A stretch of DNA of 47,278 bases from Oscillospiraceae bacterium (GCA_015064555.1 SVRZ01000019.1:1-47278); one strand, 5' to 3'. Positions 34,172-43,376 are shown, counted from the stretch's first letter. Notes: a model not told the origin generated them from the letters alone. Program-made: numbers and translations.

Positions 34172-35071
34172 ATGGAAACTTCTCAATCCAAAATCTCAGT
34201 ATCCGGTAAAAGGAAAAGGACACTCGAAACGTTAAAGTTCTGGTCGCTCCTTAATCTCGGTATCCTTATGCTGGCGGTCGGTATCTATTTCTTCAAGGCG
34301 CCGAACGGATTTGCCACAGGCGGCGTAAGCGGCATATCAATAGTTCTGGCGAGGCTGTTTGAGAACATCTCGCAGGCTACATGTATGCTTGTGATAAACA
34401 TATTTCTTCTCATAGTGGGATGGTTAGTTCTCGGTAAGACCTGCGGATTGCTCACCGTGTATTGCTCGGTGCTTATGTCGCTTGAAAACCTGCTTTTCGA
34501 AAAGGTCCTTCCGCTCACGGCACCCCTCACCGACCACCCTCTTATGGAGCTTGTTTATGCCGTGCTTCTCACGGGTATCGGCTCTGCGATAATCTTTAAA
34601 TGCGGTGCTTCATCGGGCGGTACCGATATAGTCGCTCTTATACTCAAAAAGTACACGCAAATGGATGTAGGTAAGGCGCTCCTTGTATCGGACGTTCTTA
34701 TTGCTGCATCGACCTTCATTATCTATGATATAAAGATAGGTCTTTTCTCAATGCTCGGACTTTTCGCAAAGGTGTTTGTTGTGGACGATATTCTTGATTC
34801 TATCAATATGTGCAAGGCGTTCATGATCATCACCACAAAGGCAAAGGAGATAGACGAATATATTATGAACACTATGCACAGAGGTGCGACTGTCATAAGA
34901 TCCACCGGTGCATATTCCGGCGAGGATAAGCAGACGATCATCACCGTCTGTAGGCGATCCGAGGCGCTGAAGCTGCGCAAAAATGTAAAGCAGATCGATC
35001 CCAATGCATTCCTCATAATTACAAAAACGAGCGAGATTATGGGTAAGGGATTTCGTGATAATGTAAACTAA
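34172..35071 (+). CDS. YitT family membrane protein, 299 aa
   Basis: Five hydrophobic helices in residues 25-205 (family phrases FFKAPNGFATGGVSGISIVL and FKCGASSGGTDIVALIL) followed by a soluble C-terminal DUF2179 domain (about 215-295, HRGATVIRSTGAYSGEDKQ...). The transported substrate of the family is unknown. It lies directly after uxaC without a visible ribosome site, so it is probably translated by coupling; the link to uronate use is only positional. A terminator follows. Confidence 0.9.
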   Translation: METSQSKISVSGKRKRTLETLKFWSLLNLGILMLAVGIYFFKAPNGFATGGVSGISIVLARLFENISQATCMLVINIFLLIVGWLVLGKTCGLLTVYCSVLMSLENLLFEKVLPLTAPLTDHPLMELVYAVLLTGIGSAIIFKCGASSGGTDIVALILKKYTQMDVGKALLVSDVLIAASTFIIYDIKIGLFSMLGLFAKVFVVDDILDSINMCKAFMIITTKAKEIDEYIMNTMHRGATVIRSTGAYSGEDKQTIITVCRRSEALKLRKNVKQIDPNAFLIITKTSEIMGKGFRDNVN

Positions 35072-35088
35072 AATTAGCAAACAAATGC

Positions 35089-35143
35089 AAAAAGAGAGAA
35101 CAAATCGGTATAATAATGTGCCGAAATGCTCTCTCTTTTTTTG
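35089..35143. terminator. Terminator between yitT-like gene and addB
   Basis: AAAAAGAGAGA (35089-35099) pairs with TCTCTCTTTTT (35130-35140), with an inner CGGTA/TGCCG helix; followed by TT on the plus strand and A-rich on the other, so usable from both sides. Confidence 0.8.
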
Positions 35144-35174
35144 TCAAAATGTTCTCTGTTTTTGTTGTGCTGCA

Positions 35175-38100
35175 TCAGCTCTTGCCTGATGAACTGCGGC
35201 ATATCGCCTTGAACTTGCACCAGGTGCAGGGCGTGTACTTTTCACCACGTCTGATCTTCGGCGCGGCATCTATTACACCGCCCGTCATATCATTGCATAT
35301 TTTTTTCACCGATTCGGATATCGTTTCGCTGAGCTTTTCCCATCTCGATTCGGTATAAAGCTTATCCGCAGAATATCTGTCGGGAGAGCCGTCCTTTGTG
35401 AATTTTACAGGGATATAAGAGGAATTCATTGCCGAGATGCTCTCCATATCGTAAAGCAACATTCCAAGACGCGTCTGGGATGCTTTTACCGCGTTAAGGG
35501 CATCGCGTGTGTCGTTTTTCTTTATCGCGCCCTCGGCAAGAGAGGTCTTGACGTATATAACACCCGCAGGTATCATTCTTCCGTTTCCCGTAAGACCGAC
35601 TCTTTCCCCGAATTCGGGAGTGTCGGTTTCGACTATCGCCTTGAGATAGAGGAACATCTGCAGATTCAACCCCTCGTCAAGGTCCTTTGGGGAGAAAATC
35701 TTGTTACCTGACTTGTAATCGATGACTCTTACGTAAACGTCGCCGCCGCGCTTATAGGTGTCAACACGGTCTACCACTCCGGATACGGATATCGTCCTGC
35801 CATCCTCTGTTTTGAAGGTGATCGGCATAGGCGAGCCATCCGAATTCTTATCTATCGCAAGCTCGAAGAAAAGAGGCTCGTAAAGACAGTCCGAAAATTC
35901 GTCACAGAGCCCGTCGATAATGGGGCGTGCGGCGCGGCAGAGCTTGTCTATGGTGTTCTTCAGACGGGCGGAGGTCTTGGGGATGCCCTCAAAGCATTCG
36001 GTTATATAATTGTTTGCAACGCGCTCTATAAGAGCTCCTTTTTCCTCGTCGCCTATATCGTTTATCCGCTTTCCGCGAGCCTTCAGCTCGGAGAAGAATG
36101 TCTCAAGTATGGCGTGTATGAATGTACCGATGTTTTTGCCGTCAAATTCAACACGCTCCTCGCCTTCAATACCGAGATTGTATTGGCAGAAATAGCTCAT
36201 AGGGCATTTTACGTATTTCTCGAGTCGGCTCGGGCTCATACGGATATTTTTTCCGTAAAGCATATCGACTGTTTCGGAGGATAGCCTTACCCGTGTATTC
36301 CTTATAGCCGAATCGCGTATCTTGAGCTTATCCTCAAATCCCGAGAGAGAAAGTGCCTCTCTCAGGCTTTTATCCTCGCCGTTTTCGCGAAGATGCTCCA
36401 GCGCATATTCCGCACTGTATATGCGTCTTTTGGGCGGCAGCTCGGAAAGCTTTTTCGCAGCTACGGCACCGCCCGTTATATCCCGTATCCTTTCTATGGC
36501 GACCGAGGGTGCCTGTGCCTTGAAGGAGCTGTCAAGAGCCGGGTATAGAATACTCACGTCGCGACTCGCATACGACAAAGCGCGCACGAAATAAAAGAGC
36601 TCTCTTGCGCTTCTCATATCTCTGTCGGCATCTATAGGCAGCCCTGCGCTTTTCAGAATTGTCTTATCCTTGTCGCTGAAATATGTGTCATCATCGACCG
36701 CGGGTGGGAATACCCCCGCACCCGTGCCGATTATATAGAGGTATTTCTTGCCGTACATTCTGGCGGTATCAGCCGCACCTGCGAGCACCTGCTCGGCAAA
36801 TGCCGGTATGCTTCCTATGTTTATCTCGGCAAACGATATTTTGAGAAGCGATAGGAATGACTCGTGTGCGACCTCCATATCGCCCACCGTGTCACATAAT
36901 CCGTCAAAGGCATCGCAAAGAAGCTGCCAGAGCCTTGCAAGCTCTGCCTGCTGACCGTTGTTCAGGACGGCAGCCTCGCGGCTCTTTACCTTAAGCTTTT
37001 CTTCAACGTCGAGCGAGGTCAGAAATCTGACTAGCACCGTCAGGTGATCTCGCACGGTGACTGCCGTGTCGAGTTCTGCCTCAAATGCCATAAGCGGCTC
37101 AATGACCGAACGGCGCGCGTGGTCTATGCGCAGAAGCTTCTCGGCATCACCCTCCTTGCGCCTGGGTGTATATCCGCCGGGATTCATGTTCCATATGACT
37201 CCGTCGGTGAAGCGTTTTCCGTTTATCTGCCACTTTTCGGCATAGAGCTCAAGCTCGTCCGCCTCGTTTCTGTCAACACCCGTAAGCGAGCATTTTGAAT
37301 ATGAGATAACGTCGCGTCGGTCATACCCTCCGGTTACGGCAGAAAATGCGCTGTATATAAGCTTTATGAGCTCGTACGATGCAATGTCTTTGCGCTCGGA
37401 AATGAATAACGGCACACCTGCCTTCGAGAAGGAAACACTCAGTATTCCCGAATAATCGGAAAGCGATCGCGAGAGCACTCCGAAGTCCGAATATTTTGCA
37501 CCATTCATAACGCGCCTTTTGATGTCGGCGGCAACGAAGTCGCACTCCTCATAGGGATTTTCCGCCTCGTATATGTGGATACTGTCCTCGGAAAGGAATT
37601 CGGGTGTTATACTGCCTGTGCTCCGCCATATGAGGTCTGTTGCCTCGGCAATAAGCATCGAGCCGGCATCACCTCTTCCGTCTATTCTTTCAAGCTCGGC
37701 ATCTATTCCGCACTCCGCCGCAAGACGTATAAGCCGCTTGTGCGCGTCCTTTATCTCGCTGTATTCGAAGGCGTCGGGCATTGCCTTAGGCAGAGTGAGA
37801 GTCACCGTCACGCGGCACTTTTTAACAAGCGCGGCGATAAGTCTGTACTGAGGCTCTGTGAATGAGGTGAATCCGTCTATGAATACCTCTGTGTCCGACA
37901 GCATATCCGAGTGCGAAAGCTTGTCTGCGGCATTCATAAGGTCATCGTCGGTGTCGGTGAAGTGCTCGTTCAGGAGCTTTTTGTAGAGCGAAAGCACACG
38001 TGACATATCGCGTATTCTCGCAACAAGACGTCTGTCCTGCTCGCCCTCAAGCTCCTCTGCCGCTCGTGCAAGCTCCTCCGCGCTTATCGAGAAGCTCTGC

Positions 38101-38477
38101 ATCTGTCTGACTCCCGATAGCATTTTTTCCACAGCTCCGGGTGTTACATCGCCCCTTCCTCCAGCCTCAAGCACGGGAGCAAGCTCGGATAGCGTGCGCC
38201 ACATTATGAGCGATCGCTTTGATGCATCAGCCCTTTTGCCGGCAAGACCTCCGAGCGAGCGGAATATTGTGTCCGCGAGTCTTGTGAAATTGGTAGCCTC
38301 AAACCAGAGCGGTGCAGAGGGTGGGAGAAAGTCGGTCATCTCGCGCTCTGCGCTGACCGTCTGCTGCTCCGGAACTATGAGTACCGAGCGCTTGGAAAGC
38401 GAAACAAGCTCGCCTATGCGCTTTTTGATTTTTTCGTGGCCTCCCGAAAAAAGGCCTCCCTCTATAAGCTTCAGCAT
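35175..38477 (-). CDS. addB: AddB-type helicase-exonuclease subunit, 1100 aa
   Basis: Subunit of the AddAB complex that resects double-strand breaks for recombination. The C-terminal PD-(D/E)XK nuclease carries VIDYKSGNKIFSP and the cluster cysteines (VKCPMSYFC upstream, CTWCKFKAIC at the end) that bind an Fe-S cluster in AddB. The N-terminal helicase-like part starts GGLFSGGHEKIKKRI, without the Walker A GxxGxGKT found in typical AddB, while VLIVPEQQTVSAER is retained. AddA is not next to it: downstream is a terminator and a converging gene. Its start overlaps the winged-helix regulator by seven bases, so the two are coupled. Confidence 0.85.
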   Translation of the reverse strand: MLKLIEGGLFSGGHEKIKKRIGELVSLSKRSVLIVPEQQTVSAEREMTDFLPPSAPLWFEATNFTRLADTIFRSLGGLAGKRADASKRSLIMWRTLSELAPVLEAGGRGDVTPGAVEKMLSGVRQMQSFSISAEELARAAEELEGEQDRRLVARIRDMSRVLSLYKKLLNEHFTDTDDDLMNAADKLSHSDMLSDTEVFIDGFTSFTEPQYRLIAALVKKCRVTVTLTLPKAMPDAFEYSEIKDAHKRLIRLAAECGIDAELERIDGRGDAGSMLIAEATDLIWRSTGSITPEFLSEDSIHIYEAENPYEECDFVAADIKRRVMNGAKYSDFGVLSRSLSDYSGILSVSFSKAGVPLFISERKDIASYELIKLIYSAFSAVTGGYDRRDVISYSKCSLTGVDRNEADELELYAEKWQINGKRFTDGVIWNMNPGGYTPRRKEGDAEKLLRIDHARRSVIEPLMAFEAELDTAVTVRDHLTVLVRFLTSLDVEEKLKVKSREAAVLNNGQQAELARLWQLLCDAFDGLCDTVGDMEVAHESFLSLLKISFAEINIGSIPAFAEQVLAGAADTARMYGKKYLYIIGTGAGVFPPAVDDDTYFSDKDKTILKSAGLPIDADRDMRSARELFYFVRALSYASRDVSILYPALDSSFKAQAPSVAIERIRDITGGAVAAKKLSELPPKRRIYSAEYALEHLRENGEDKSLREALSLSGFEDKLKIRDSAIRNTRVRLSSETVDMLYGKNIRMSPSRLEKYVKCPMSYFCQYNLGIEGEERVEFDGKNIGTFIHAILETFFSELKARGKRINDIGDEEKGALIERVANNYITECFEGIPKTSARLKNTIDKLCRAARPIIDGLCDEFSDCLYEPLFFELAIDKNSDGSPMPITFKTEDGRTISVSGVVDRVDTYKRGGDVYVRVIDYKSGNKIFSPKDLDEGLNLQMFLYLKAIVETDTPEFGERVGLTGNGRMIPAGVIYVKTSLAEGAIKKNDTRDALNAVKASQTRLGMLLYDMESISAMNSSYIPVKFTKDGSPDRYSADKLYTESRWEKLSETISESVKKICNDMTGGVIDAAPKIRRGEKYTPCTWCKFKAICRSSSGKS

Positions 38478-39019
38478 TGCTTGCCTCCCACATACTTTTC
38501 ATCTATTTTGTAGCCGTGCTTCCTTGATGCGACTATCAGTCTTCGCCCGTCGGACTCGAGCTTTTTCCTGAGGTAATGAATATAAACGTTAATAAGACTG
38601 TCGCCGCCGGTGCCGAATACCTCTTTTGTTATCCGCTCTCTTGAAACGTATTCTCCGTGCTCGGAATAAAGAAGCCAAAGAAGCTTGTATTCCTGCGCCG
38701 TAAGCCGTATATGCCGTCCATCGAGCGCAACAGATCTCTCGGCAGGCAAAAGCTGCATCCCGGGAGCATCTTGCTCCACAAGGCGGCGGAGCTCGCCGCG
38801 GGGCAAGGGAAGCGAGATCGCGCCATCGGTATGAGTGCGGCAAAGCCGTATAAGCCTGATATCGGTCGTTGGGATACCGAGCTCTGAATTGAGGTCAAGG
38901 ATGACTGCATCGGCATTGTCGGTGTCGCCTTCGGAATACGGATATACCTCGTTTCCCGAAAGCTCAAGCTCTATAAGCCTGAAAAGATATTTGTCATCGG
39001 TGATCACCGCAACGCGCAT
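38471..39019 (-). CDS. Atypical OmpR-type response regulator, 182 aa
   Basis: Residues about 95-175 are an OmpR/PhoB winged helix (IRLTAQEYKLLWLLYSEHGE, later NVYIHYLRKKLESDGRRLIV and HGYKI). The N-terminal about 90 residues look like a shrunken receiver: an acidic pair (Asp8-Asp9) and Asp42 (AVILDLNSE) are present, but the domain is some 30 residues shorter than normal and the conserved lysine before the last helix is replaced (SLPLPRGEL). No histidine kinase is adjacent. It may be regulated without phosphorylation. AAGGAG lies before the ATG. It overlaps addB, which suggests control of, or with, DNA repair. Confidence 0.83.
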   Translation of the reverse strand: MRVAVITDDKYLFRLIELELSGNEVYPYSEGDTDNADAVILDLNSELGIPTTDIRLIRLCRTHTDGAISLPLPRGELRRLVEQDAPGMQLLPAERSVALDGRHIRLTAQEYKLLWLLYSEHGEYVSRERITKEVFGTGGDSLINVYIHYLRKKLESDGRRLIVASRKHGYKIDEKYVGGKQC

Positions 39020-39138
39020 ATTTCTTCTCCTTTAGTCAACACCAACCCGGATCGAATACACCTTGCGTGGTGAATTTTTGTAAGAGCGCATCTAAAATCC
39101 TTGAGATCGGTCAATGTTTCTAATTTATTAGTAGGATA

Positions 39139-39167
39139 ATTATAACCCGATTTTTCTTTTTTGTCAA
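39139..39167 (-). promoter_or_regulatory. Consensus promoter of the regulator-addB pair
   Basis: On the minus strand TTGACA (39167-39162), 17 bases, TATAAT (39144-39139): both hexamers perfect. The leader to the regulator start is about 110 nt and contains a small CACC-ACGCAA-GGTG hairpin. Confidence 0.88.
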
Positions 39168-39220
39168 TAGCATATATTCGGACGGGAGAGAAAATTCGAC
39201 TGTCGAGCGCCGATCAAACA

Positions 39221-39283
39221 GCAATTTTTGCAATATCTGAGGCAATTTTTGCAATTTATAAGCCAAAGGATATATAGTATAAT
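39221..39283 (+). promoter_or_regulatory. Tandem operator-like repeats and promoter of the KDPG aldolase fusion
   Basis: GCAATTTTTGCAAT occurs twice, at 39221-39234 and 39242-39255, exactly 21 bp (two helical turns) apart; each copy holds the inverted repeat GCAA-TTT-TTGC. A TATAAT (39278-39283) follows with a weak TTTATA 17 bases upstream that overlaps the second copy's end. The layout suggests a regulator, activator or repressor, bound to one face of the DNA. Confidence 0.65.
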
Positions 39284-39317
39284 ATGGGTGTAAAATAATT
39301 AAAAGGAGATAATACCA

Positions 39318-40286
39318 ATGAACAATAATATGATGTCCGAGCTTTATTCCATCGGTCTTATACCTGTTATCAAGATCGAGAATCCCGATGATGCGGTCCC
39401 GCTTGCAAAGGCGCTTATAGACGGCGGTCTTCCTGCTGCCGAGATAACCTTCAGAACCGCTTGTGCGGCAGAGGCTATCAAGAATATAACCGAGGCATAT
39501 CCCGAGATGCTTGTAGGTGCAGGCACCGTGCTTACCACCGAGCAGGTTGACGCGGCTATCGCTGCAGGCTCCAAGTTCCTCGTATCCCCCGGTCTTAACC
39601 CCAAGGTAACCGCATATGCACTTTCCAAGGGTATTCCTATGCTCCCCGGCTGCTCCAATCCCTCTGACGTTGAGGCGGCTCTCGAGCTTGGTCTCAAGAC
39701 CGTAAAGTTCTTCCCCGCAGAGGCGGCAGGCGGACTTAAGATGCTCAAGGCTATGGCAGCTCCCTACGGCAGCCTTACCTTTATGCCTACGGGCGGTATC
39801 AGCGCAGACAACCTTCTTGATTATCTTAAGTTTAACAAGATAGTTGCATGCGGCGGCTCGTTTATGGTTAAGGACGAGCTTGTAAAGGAAAAGAAGTGGG
39901 ACGAGATCACCGCTCTTACCAGAAATGCTGTCAAGATGATGCTCGGTCTTGAGTTCGCTCATATGGGAATCAACAACGAAAATGCCGCAGAGGCAGAGCG
40001 CGGAGCAAAGCTCTTTGAGCTTATGTTCGGTATGCCCCTTCGCACCACCAGCAAGTCCATCTTCGCAGGTGAGGCATTCGAGTTCATGATGGGCAAGGGC
40101 CCCGGCAGATGCGGTCATATCGCTATCCGCACCAACTTTGTTGACAGGGCTATGGCTTACTTTAAGAGAATGGGCTTTGAGTTTGACGAGTCATCGGTTA
40201 CCTATGACGATAAGACCGGCAAGCCCAAGTTCGCTTACTTCAAGGATGAAATCTGCGGCTTCGCGGTTCACCTTGTTCAGAAGTAA
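39318..40286 (+). CDS. eda: KDPG/KHG aldolase fused to a VOC-type domain, 322 aa
   Basis: Residues 1-205 are a class I aldolase that splits 2-keto-3-deoxy-6-phosphogluconate into pyruvate and glyceraldehyde 3-phosphate: Glu42 and Arg46 (AEITFRT), the Schiff-base Lys130 (TVKFFPAEA), and the phosphate motif FMPTGGIS are all present. Residues about 210-322 resemble a vicinal-oxygen-chelate/glyoxalase unit (LEFAHMGINNENAAEAERGA, GHIAIRTNFVDRAMAYFKRM, then a strand ending GFAVHLVQ). Normal aldolases are about 205-215 residues, so the C-terminus is an added domain of unknown role. AAGGAG before the ATG. It serves the glucuronate path begun by UxaC. Confidence 0.88.
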   Translation: MNNNMMSELYSIGLIPVIKIENPDDAVPLAKALIDGGLPAAEITFRTACAAEAIKNITEAYPEMLVGAGTVLTTEQVDAAIAAGSKFLVSPGLNPKVTAYALSKGIPMLPGCSNPSDVEAALELGLKTVKFFPAEAAGGLKMLKAMAAPYGSLTFMPTGGISADNLLDYLKFNKIVACGGSFMVKDELVKEKKWDEITALTRNAVKMMLGLEFAHMGINNENAAEAERGAKLFELMFGMPLRTTSKSIFAGEAFEFMMGKGPGRCGHIAIRTNFVDRAMAYFKRMGFEFDESSVTYDDKTGKPKFAYFKDEICGFAVHLVQK

Positions 40287-40317
40287 TGCTTTGATAAAGC
40301 TTAGTTGAATTGAATAA

Positions 40318-40364
40318 CCCCCGTGATTTTGTGAAAATGCTCAGGATCACGGGGGTGTTTTTTT
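40318..40364 (+). terminator. Terminator after the KDPG aldolase fusion
   Basis: CCCCCGTGAT (40318-40327) pairs with ATCACGGGGG (40346-40355), followed by TG and a run of T residues. Confidence 0.9.
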
Positions 40365-40414
40365 GAGGAGGCGAGAAAATATATAAATATTTTTTTACTT
40401 TCGACAACAAGTTC

Positions 40415-40443
40415 TTGCATTTTCGAAAAAGCTGTGCTAAAAT
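40415..40443 (+). promoter_or_regulatory. Promoter of the 927-residue coiled-coil protein gene
   Basis: TTGCAT (40415-40420), 17-base spacer, TAAAAT (40438-40443); about 50 bases before the start, which has CCGGAGG upstream. Confidence 0.7.
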
Positions 40444-40492
40444 ATAATTGTATAAATATATATGAGAAAATATAGGTTGCCGGAGGTTTAAA

Positions 40493-43276
40493 ATGACGGT
40501 TGATTTTTTGCATAATAAGATAGTGGCGGAAACCGCAAGCGAATCGTTCATAAGATGCGTAAATGAGAAGCTCGTACCGAGGCTTGAAACGATTTACGGC
40601 TCATCGCTGGTTAACGTACAGATGTATGAGGATTACATAAAGGACTCCTTTTTGAAGGATGGATACTGGTATTATCCGATGTCCATAGATCTCGGAGTAG
40701 GCAGTGCTGTGGTATGGATAAAATGGGATGTTTCCAATTCCTCTGACTTCGAGGGCGGGAATCCCTATTCCTACGTCGGAGAGGGAGATATAGAATTTAT
40801 AATTGCAGATGACACGCCTATCGCATTCAAGAATGCTCTTGAGGGCAGATCTCATTATTTTGAGGGTGGCTACGTTAAGCTTAATGTTACTGCCGATTCC
40901 CATGATGCATCCGTGCTTGCAGGCAGATATTCGCAGACCTTTGTGGACGAGCTTAACCGTCAGATATCGGGTGCGATATGCCGCGCCTGCGGAGTTCGCG
41001 GGCTTGATAAGAGCACTATTGAGCTGAGCCTCGTTTTTGCGCCCGGCACGTATATGGAGCACACCTCCGAGAACGTGACCTATCGCAGACTTCTTATTAC
41101 CGCGAAGGGATGCACTCCGAGAGATTTCTGGGTTAAGTGGACAAGACTTGATTCTTCGGTAGCTTACAGTGTAAATGATAATGTCGGCGCAAATGATATA
41201 AAATTTGAGATAGGAGAGGACGTCTCGCACAAAATACGCGAAAAGGAATACCGCTTCCTTGTTGGCGGAAATGCCGACAGATACCGCGTTGCGATGGGAA
41301 GAAAGAATGTAACCGAATGGCGCGAGCTTATAAAGAGAGCTATAAAGCGCGGTGAGCTTGAAAAAACGACGAGCGAGCTTGAATCAAGGATTCATTCCAC
41401 CGCAGTTGCGGACAAGCTTTCCGAGGTGCTTGAAAAGTGCGGATTCGATCTTTCGCAGATAGTTTCGGCAACTGCCGCACCGGCATCTACGGATGCGGTC
41501 GATGAGGCGCTCCGCGCCGTGGCATTCGGTCCCGAAAGCGAGACCGAAAATCAGGTATACGCCGCAGATAGCGAGATAAAGGCAGAGGATGAGGTGATCC
41601 TCGACGAAAATAACGACTCCGAGACCGCCCTCGAGCTTTCCGAAGCAGATGCTTCCGATGAAGAGGAAGTCAGGAACGAGGATAAGAATAAGGATGAGGA
41701 ATTTGCCGCACTCACCGAGTGGTTCGCCGACGTGCAGGCACCTTCGGAGGATTCGCTCACGGAGATCAATGAGGACGACGTTGCTGAGATAGCCGAAAAG
41801 ATACTGCATACCGAAGATAAGGATATCGAAGAAGCGGATCCCGAGGTTACAGAGGACGAGGTGCTGACCGAGGAGGAATCCTCCGTAGCCGACACCGTTA
41901 TCACTATGCCGGATGATGAAGAGATGGTCGTGGAGAACGAGATCACTGCAGAGCAGACCGAACAGATGTCTGCCTATAATTCCGAGCTTGTAGCCGAGCT
42001 TCAGGCAAGGCTTGACGAGGCGAGGATGCTTGCAGAGGCAGAGCGCGCCGCTCGCCTGGCACTTGATAATACCGTTTCCGGACTGAATCTTGAAATCGAG
42101 GAGCATCTTGGCAATATTGCAATGCTCGAGGCAAAGGTAAGAGAGCTTACAAGCGAGAACGTAGAGGCGGTAAGATCCCGCGATCTTGCTACCGCGGAGC
42201 TTGAGAGAATGAGGATCGATTACGATAAGATGGCACTTGAAAACGAAAAGTGCAAGGAGGCGGTAAAGGCTTCCGAGGAGCTTCGTCTTGCAGCAGAGAA
42301 GGCAAGGCGCGAGCAGGAGAAGAAGCTTATCGAGCAGCTTGAGCTTCAGGAAAAGGAAAGAACGAGAGAAAAGATGCTGTTTGCTGAGGCGGCAAGACAG
42401 GCAAAGGAGGAAAACGACCGTATGGCAAGCGAGCTTGCGGCGGCAGAGGCGGCGCGCCTGGCAGAGGAAGAAAAGGCGCTCGCGGAACGCAGAAGGGAAG
42501 AGGAAAAGGCAAGGCGCGAGGCGGCTCTTGCGGCTGAAAAGGAAAGAATAGAAAACGAAGTAAGAAGACGTATGGAGCAGAAGGAGGCTATTCACGAGAG
42601 TGCGATAAGCCGCGCATTGGAAACGATGCGTAAGTTCGAGGAAGCCGCGCGTATCAATGCGGAGAGCAGGATCACTGCGACCTCCGAGTATGTTACGGTT
42701 GTTCCTGCGGACTCTGAAAATACAAAGGTTACGGAGGCGGAGAAGATAAGCGTCACCGAGCCTGCAGATGCGGTCAAGGAGGAGTCGACCAATACTCAGA
42801 AGGATATATCCGTTGAGGACGCCGAGGATAGCGTAGTCGAGGCTTGTGAAGAGCTTGTAGCAGAGGAAGATGAGGTTTTGACCGAGCCCGTGTCAAATGA
42901 CGACGTGAAGGATGAGGAATTTAACAGCCTTTATGATGATGAACCCACCGAGCCCATATATGCTCCCACGCAGGCGTACGTTCCTGTACAGGAGCCGTAT
43001 AAAGATTGTACTTACATGACCAAGAAGGCAAGGCTCATCTTCCTTAAGACCTTGGATCCCAATATGCTCGCAACCGTTCGCGATATGCTTGAGGAGGCGC
43101 TTACCAAATTCGGTAAGCAGAACGTCTTTATCAAGATAAAGGCAAGCATTGAGGATGGAAATATTATGATACTGAACTTCGTTAAGATACCCGATCACGA
43201 GATGCAGCTTCTCAACGATCTGCTTAGATATCTCGGTAACGGCGGAATCGGTATTACCAAGATACTTGTTGAATAA
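40493..43276 (+). CDS. Large coiled-coil protein with duplicated N-terminal domain, 927 aa, unknown function
   Basis: Not recognised. No signal peptide or membrane helix, so probably cytoplasmic. The N-terminal 290 residues contain two related units: VVWIKWDVSNSS...GEGDIEFIIADD (about 75-110) and DFWVKWTRLDSS...GANDIKFEIGED (about 213-245), suggesting a tandem domain. Residues about 340-495 are an acidic, low-complexity linker. A long coiled coil rich in Glu, Ala, Arg and Lys covers about 500-735 (for example EEEKARREAALAAEKERIEN). A second acidic linker leads to a compact, basic C-terminal domain (about 845-927, MTKKARLIFLKTLDPNMLAT...). The layout suggests a scaffold or structural protein. 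GGAGG before the ATG. Single gene between a promoter and a terminator. Confidence 0.8.
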   Translation: MTVDFLHNKIVAETASESFIRCVNEKLVPRLETIYGSSLVNVQMYEDYIKDSFLKDGYWYYPMSIDLGVGSAVVWIKWDVSNSSDFEGGNPYSYVGEGDIEFIIADDTPIAFKNALEGRSHYFEGGYVKLNVTADSHDASVLAGRYSQTFVDELNRQISGAICRACGVRGLDKSTIELSLVFAPGTYMEHTSENVTYRRLLITAKGCTPRDFWVKWTRLDSSVAYSVNDNVGANDIKFEIGEDVSHKIREKEYRFLVGGNADRYRVAMGRKNVTEWRELIKRAIKRGELEKTTSELESRIHSTAVADKLSEVLEKCGFDLSQIVSATAAPASTDAVDEALRAVAFGPESETENQVYAADSEIKAEDEVILDENNDSETALELSEADASDEEEVRNEDKNKDEEFAALTEWFADVQAPSEDSLTEINEDDVAEIAEKILHTEDKDIEEADPEVTEDEVLTEEESSVADTVITMPDDEEMVVENEITAEQTEQMSAYNSELVAELQARLDEARMLAEAERAARLALDNTVSGLNLEIEEHLGNIAMLEAKVRELTSENVEAVRSRDLATAELERMRIDYDKMALENEKCKEAVKASEELRLAAEKARREQEKKLIEQLELQEKERTREKMLFAEAARQAKEENDRMASELAAAEAARLAEEEKALAERRREEEKARREAALAAEKERIENEVRRRMEQKEAIHESAISRALETMRKFEEAARINAESRITATSEYVTVVPADSENTKVTEAEKISVTEPADAVKEESTNTQKDISVEDAEDSVVEACEELVAEEDEVLTEPVSNDDVKDEEFNSLYDDEPTEPIYAPTQAYVPVQEPYKDCTYMTKKARLIFLKTLDPNMLATVRDMLEEALTKFGKQNVFIKIKASIEDGNIMILNFVKIPDHEMQLLNDLLRYLGNGGIGITKILVE

Positions 43277-43281
43277 TTACA

Positions 43282-43340
43282 AAAAAATCACGGTCGATGA
43301 TCTGCAGATAATGCAGAGCATCGACCGTGATTTTTTATAT
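43282..43340. terminator. Bidirectional terminator
   Basis: AAAAATCACGGTCGATG (to 43299) pairs with CATCGACCGTGATTTTT (from 43319); the loop contains TCTGCA-gataa-TGCAGA. T runs on both sides serve the coiled-coil gene and the converging Noc-like gene. Confidence 0.92.
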
Positions 43341-43376
43341 CAATACGAATATGCAAACAAATGTTATAATATTTGC

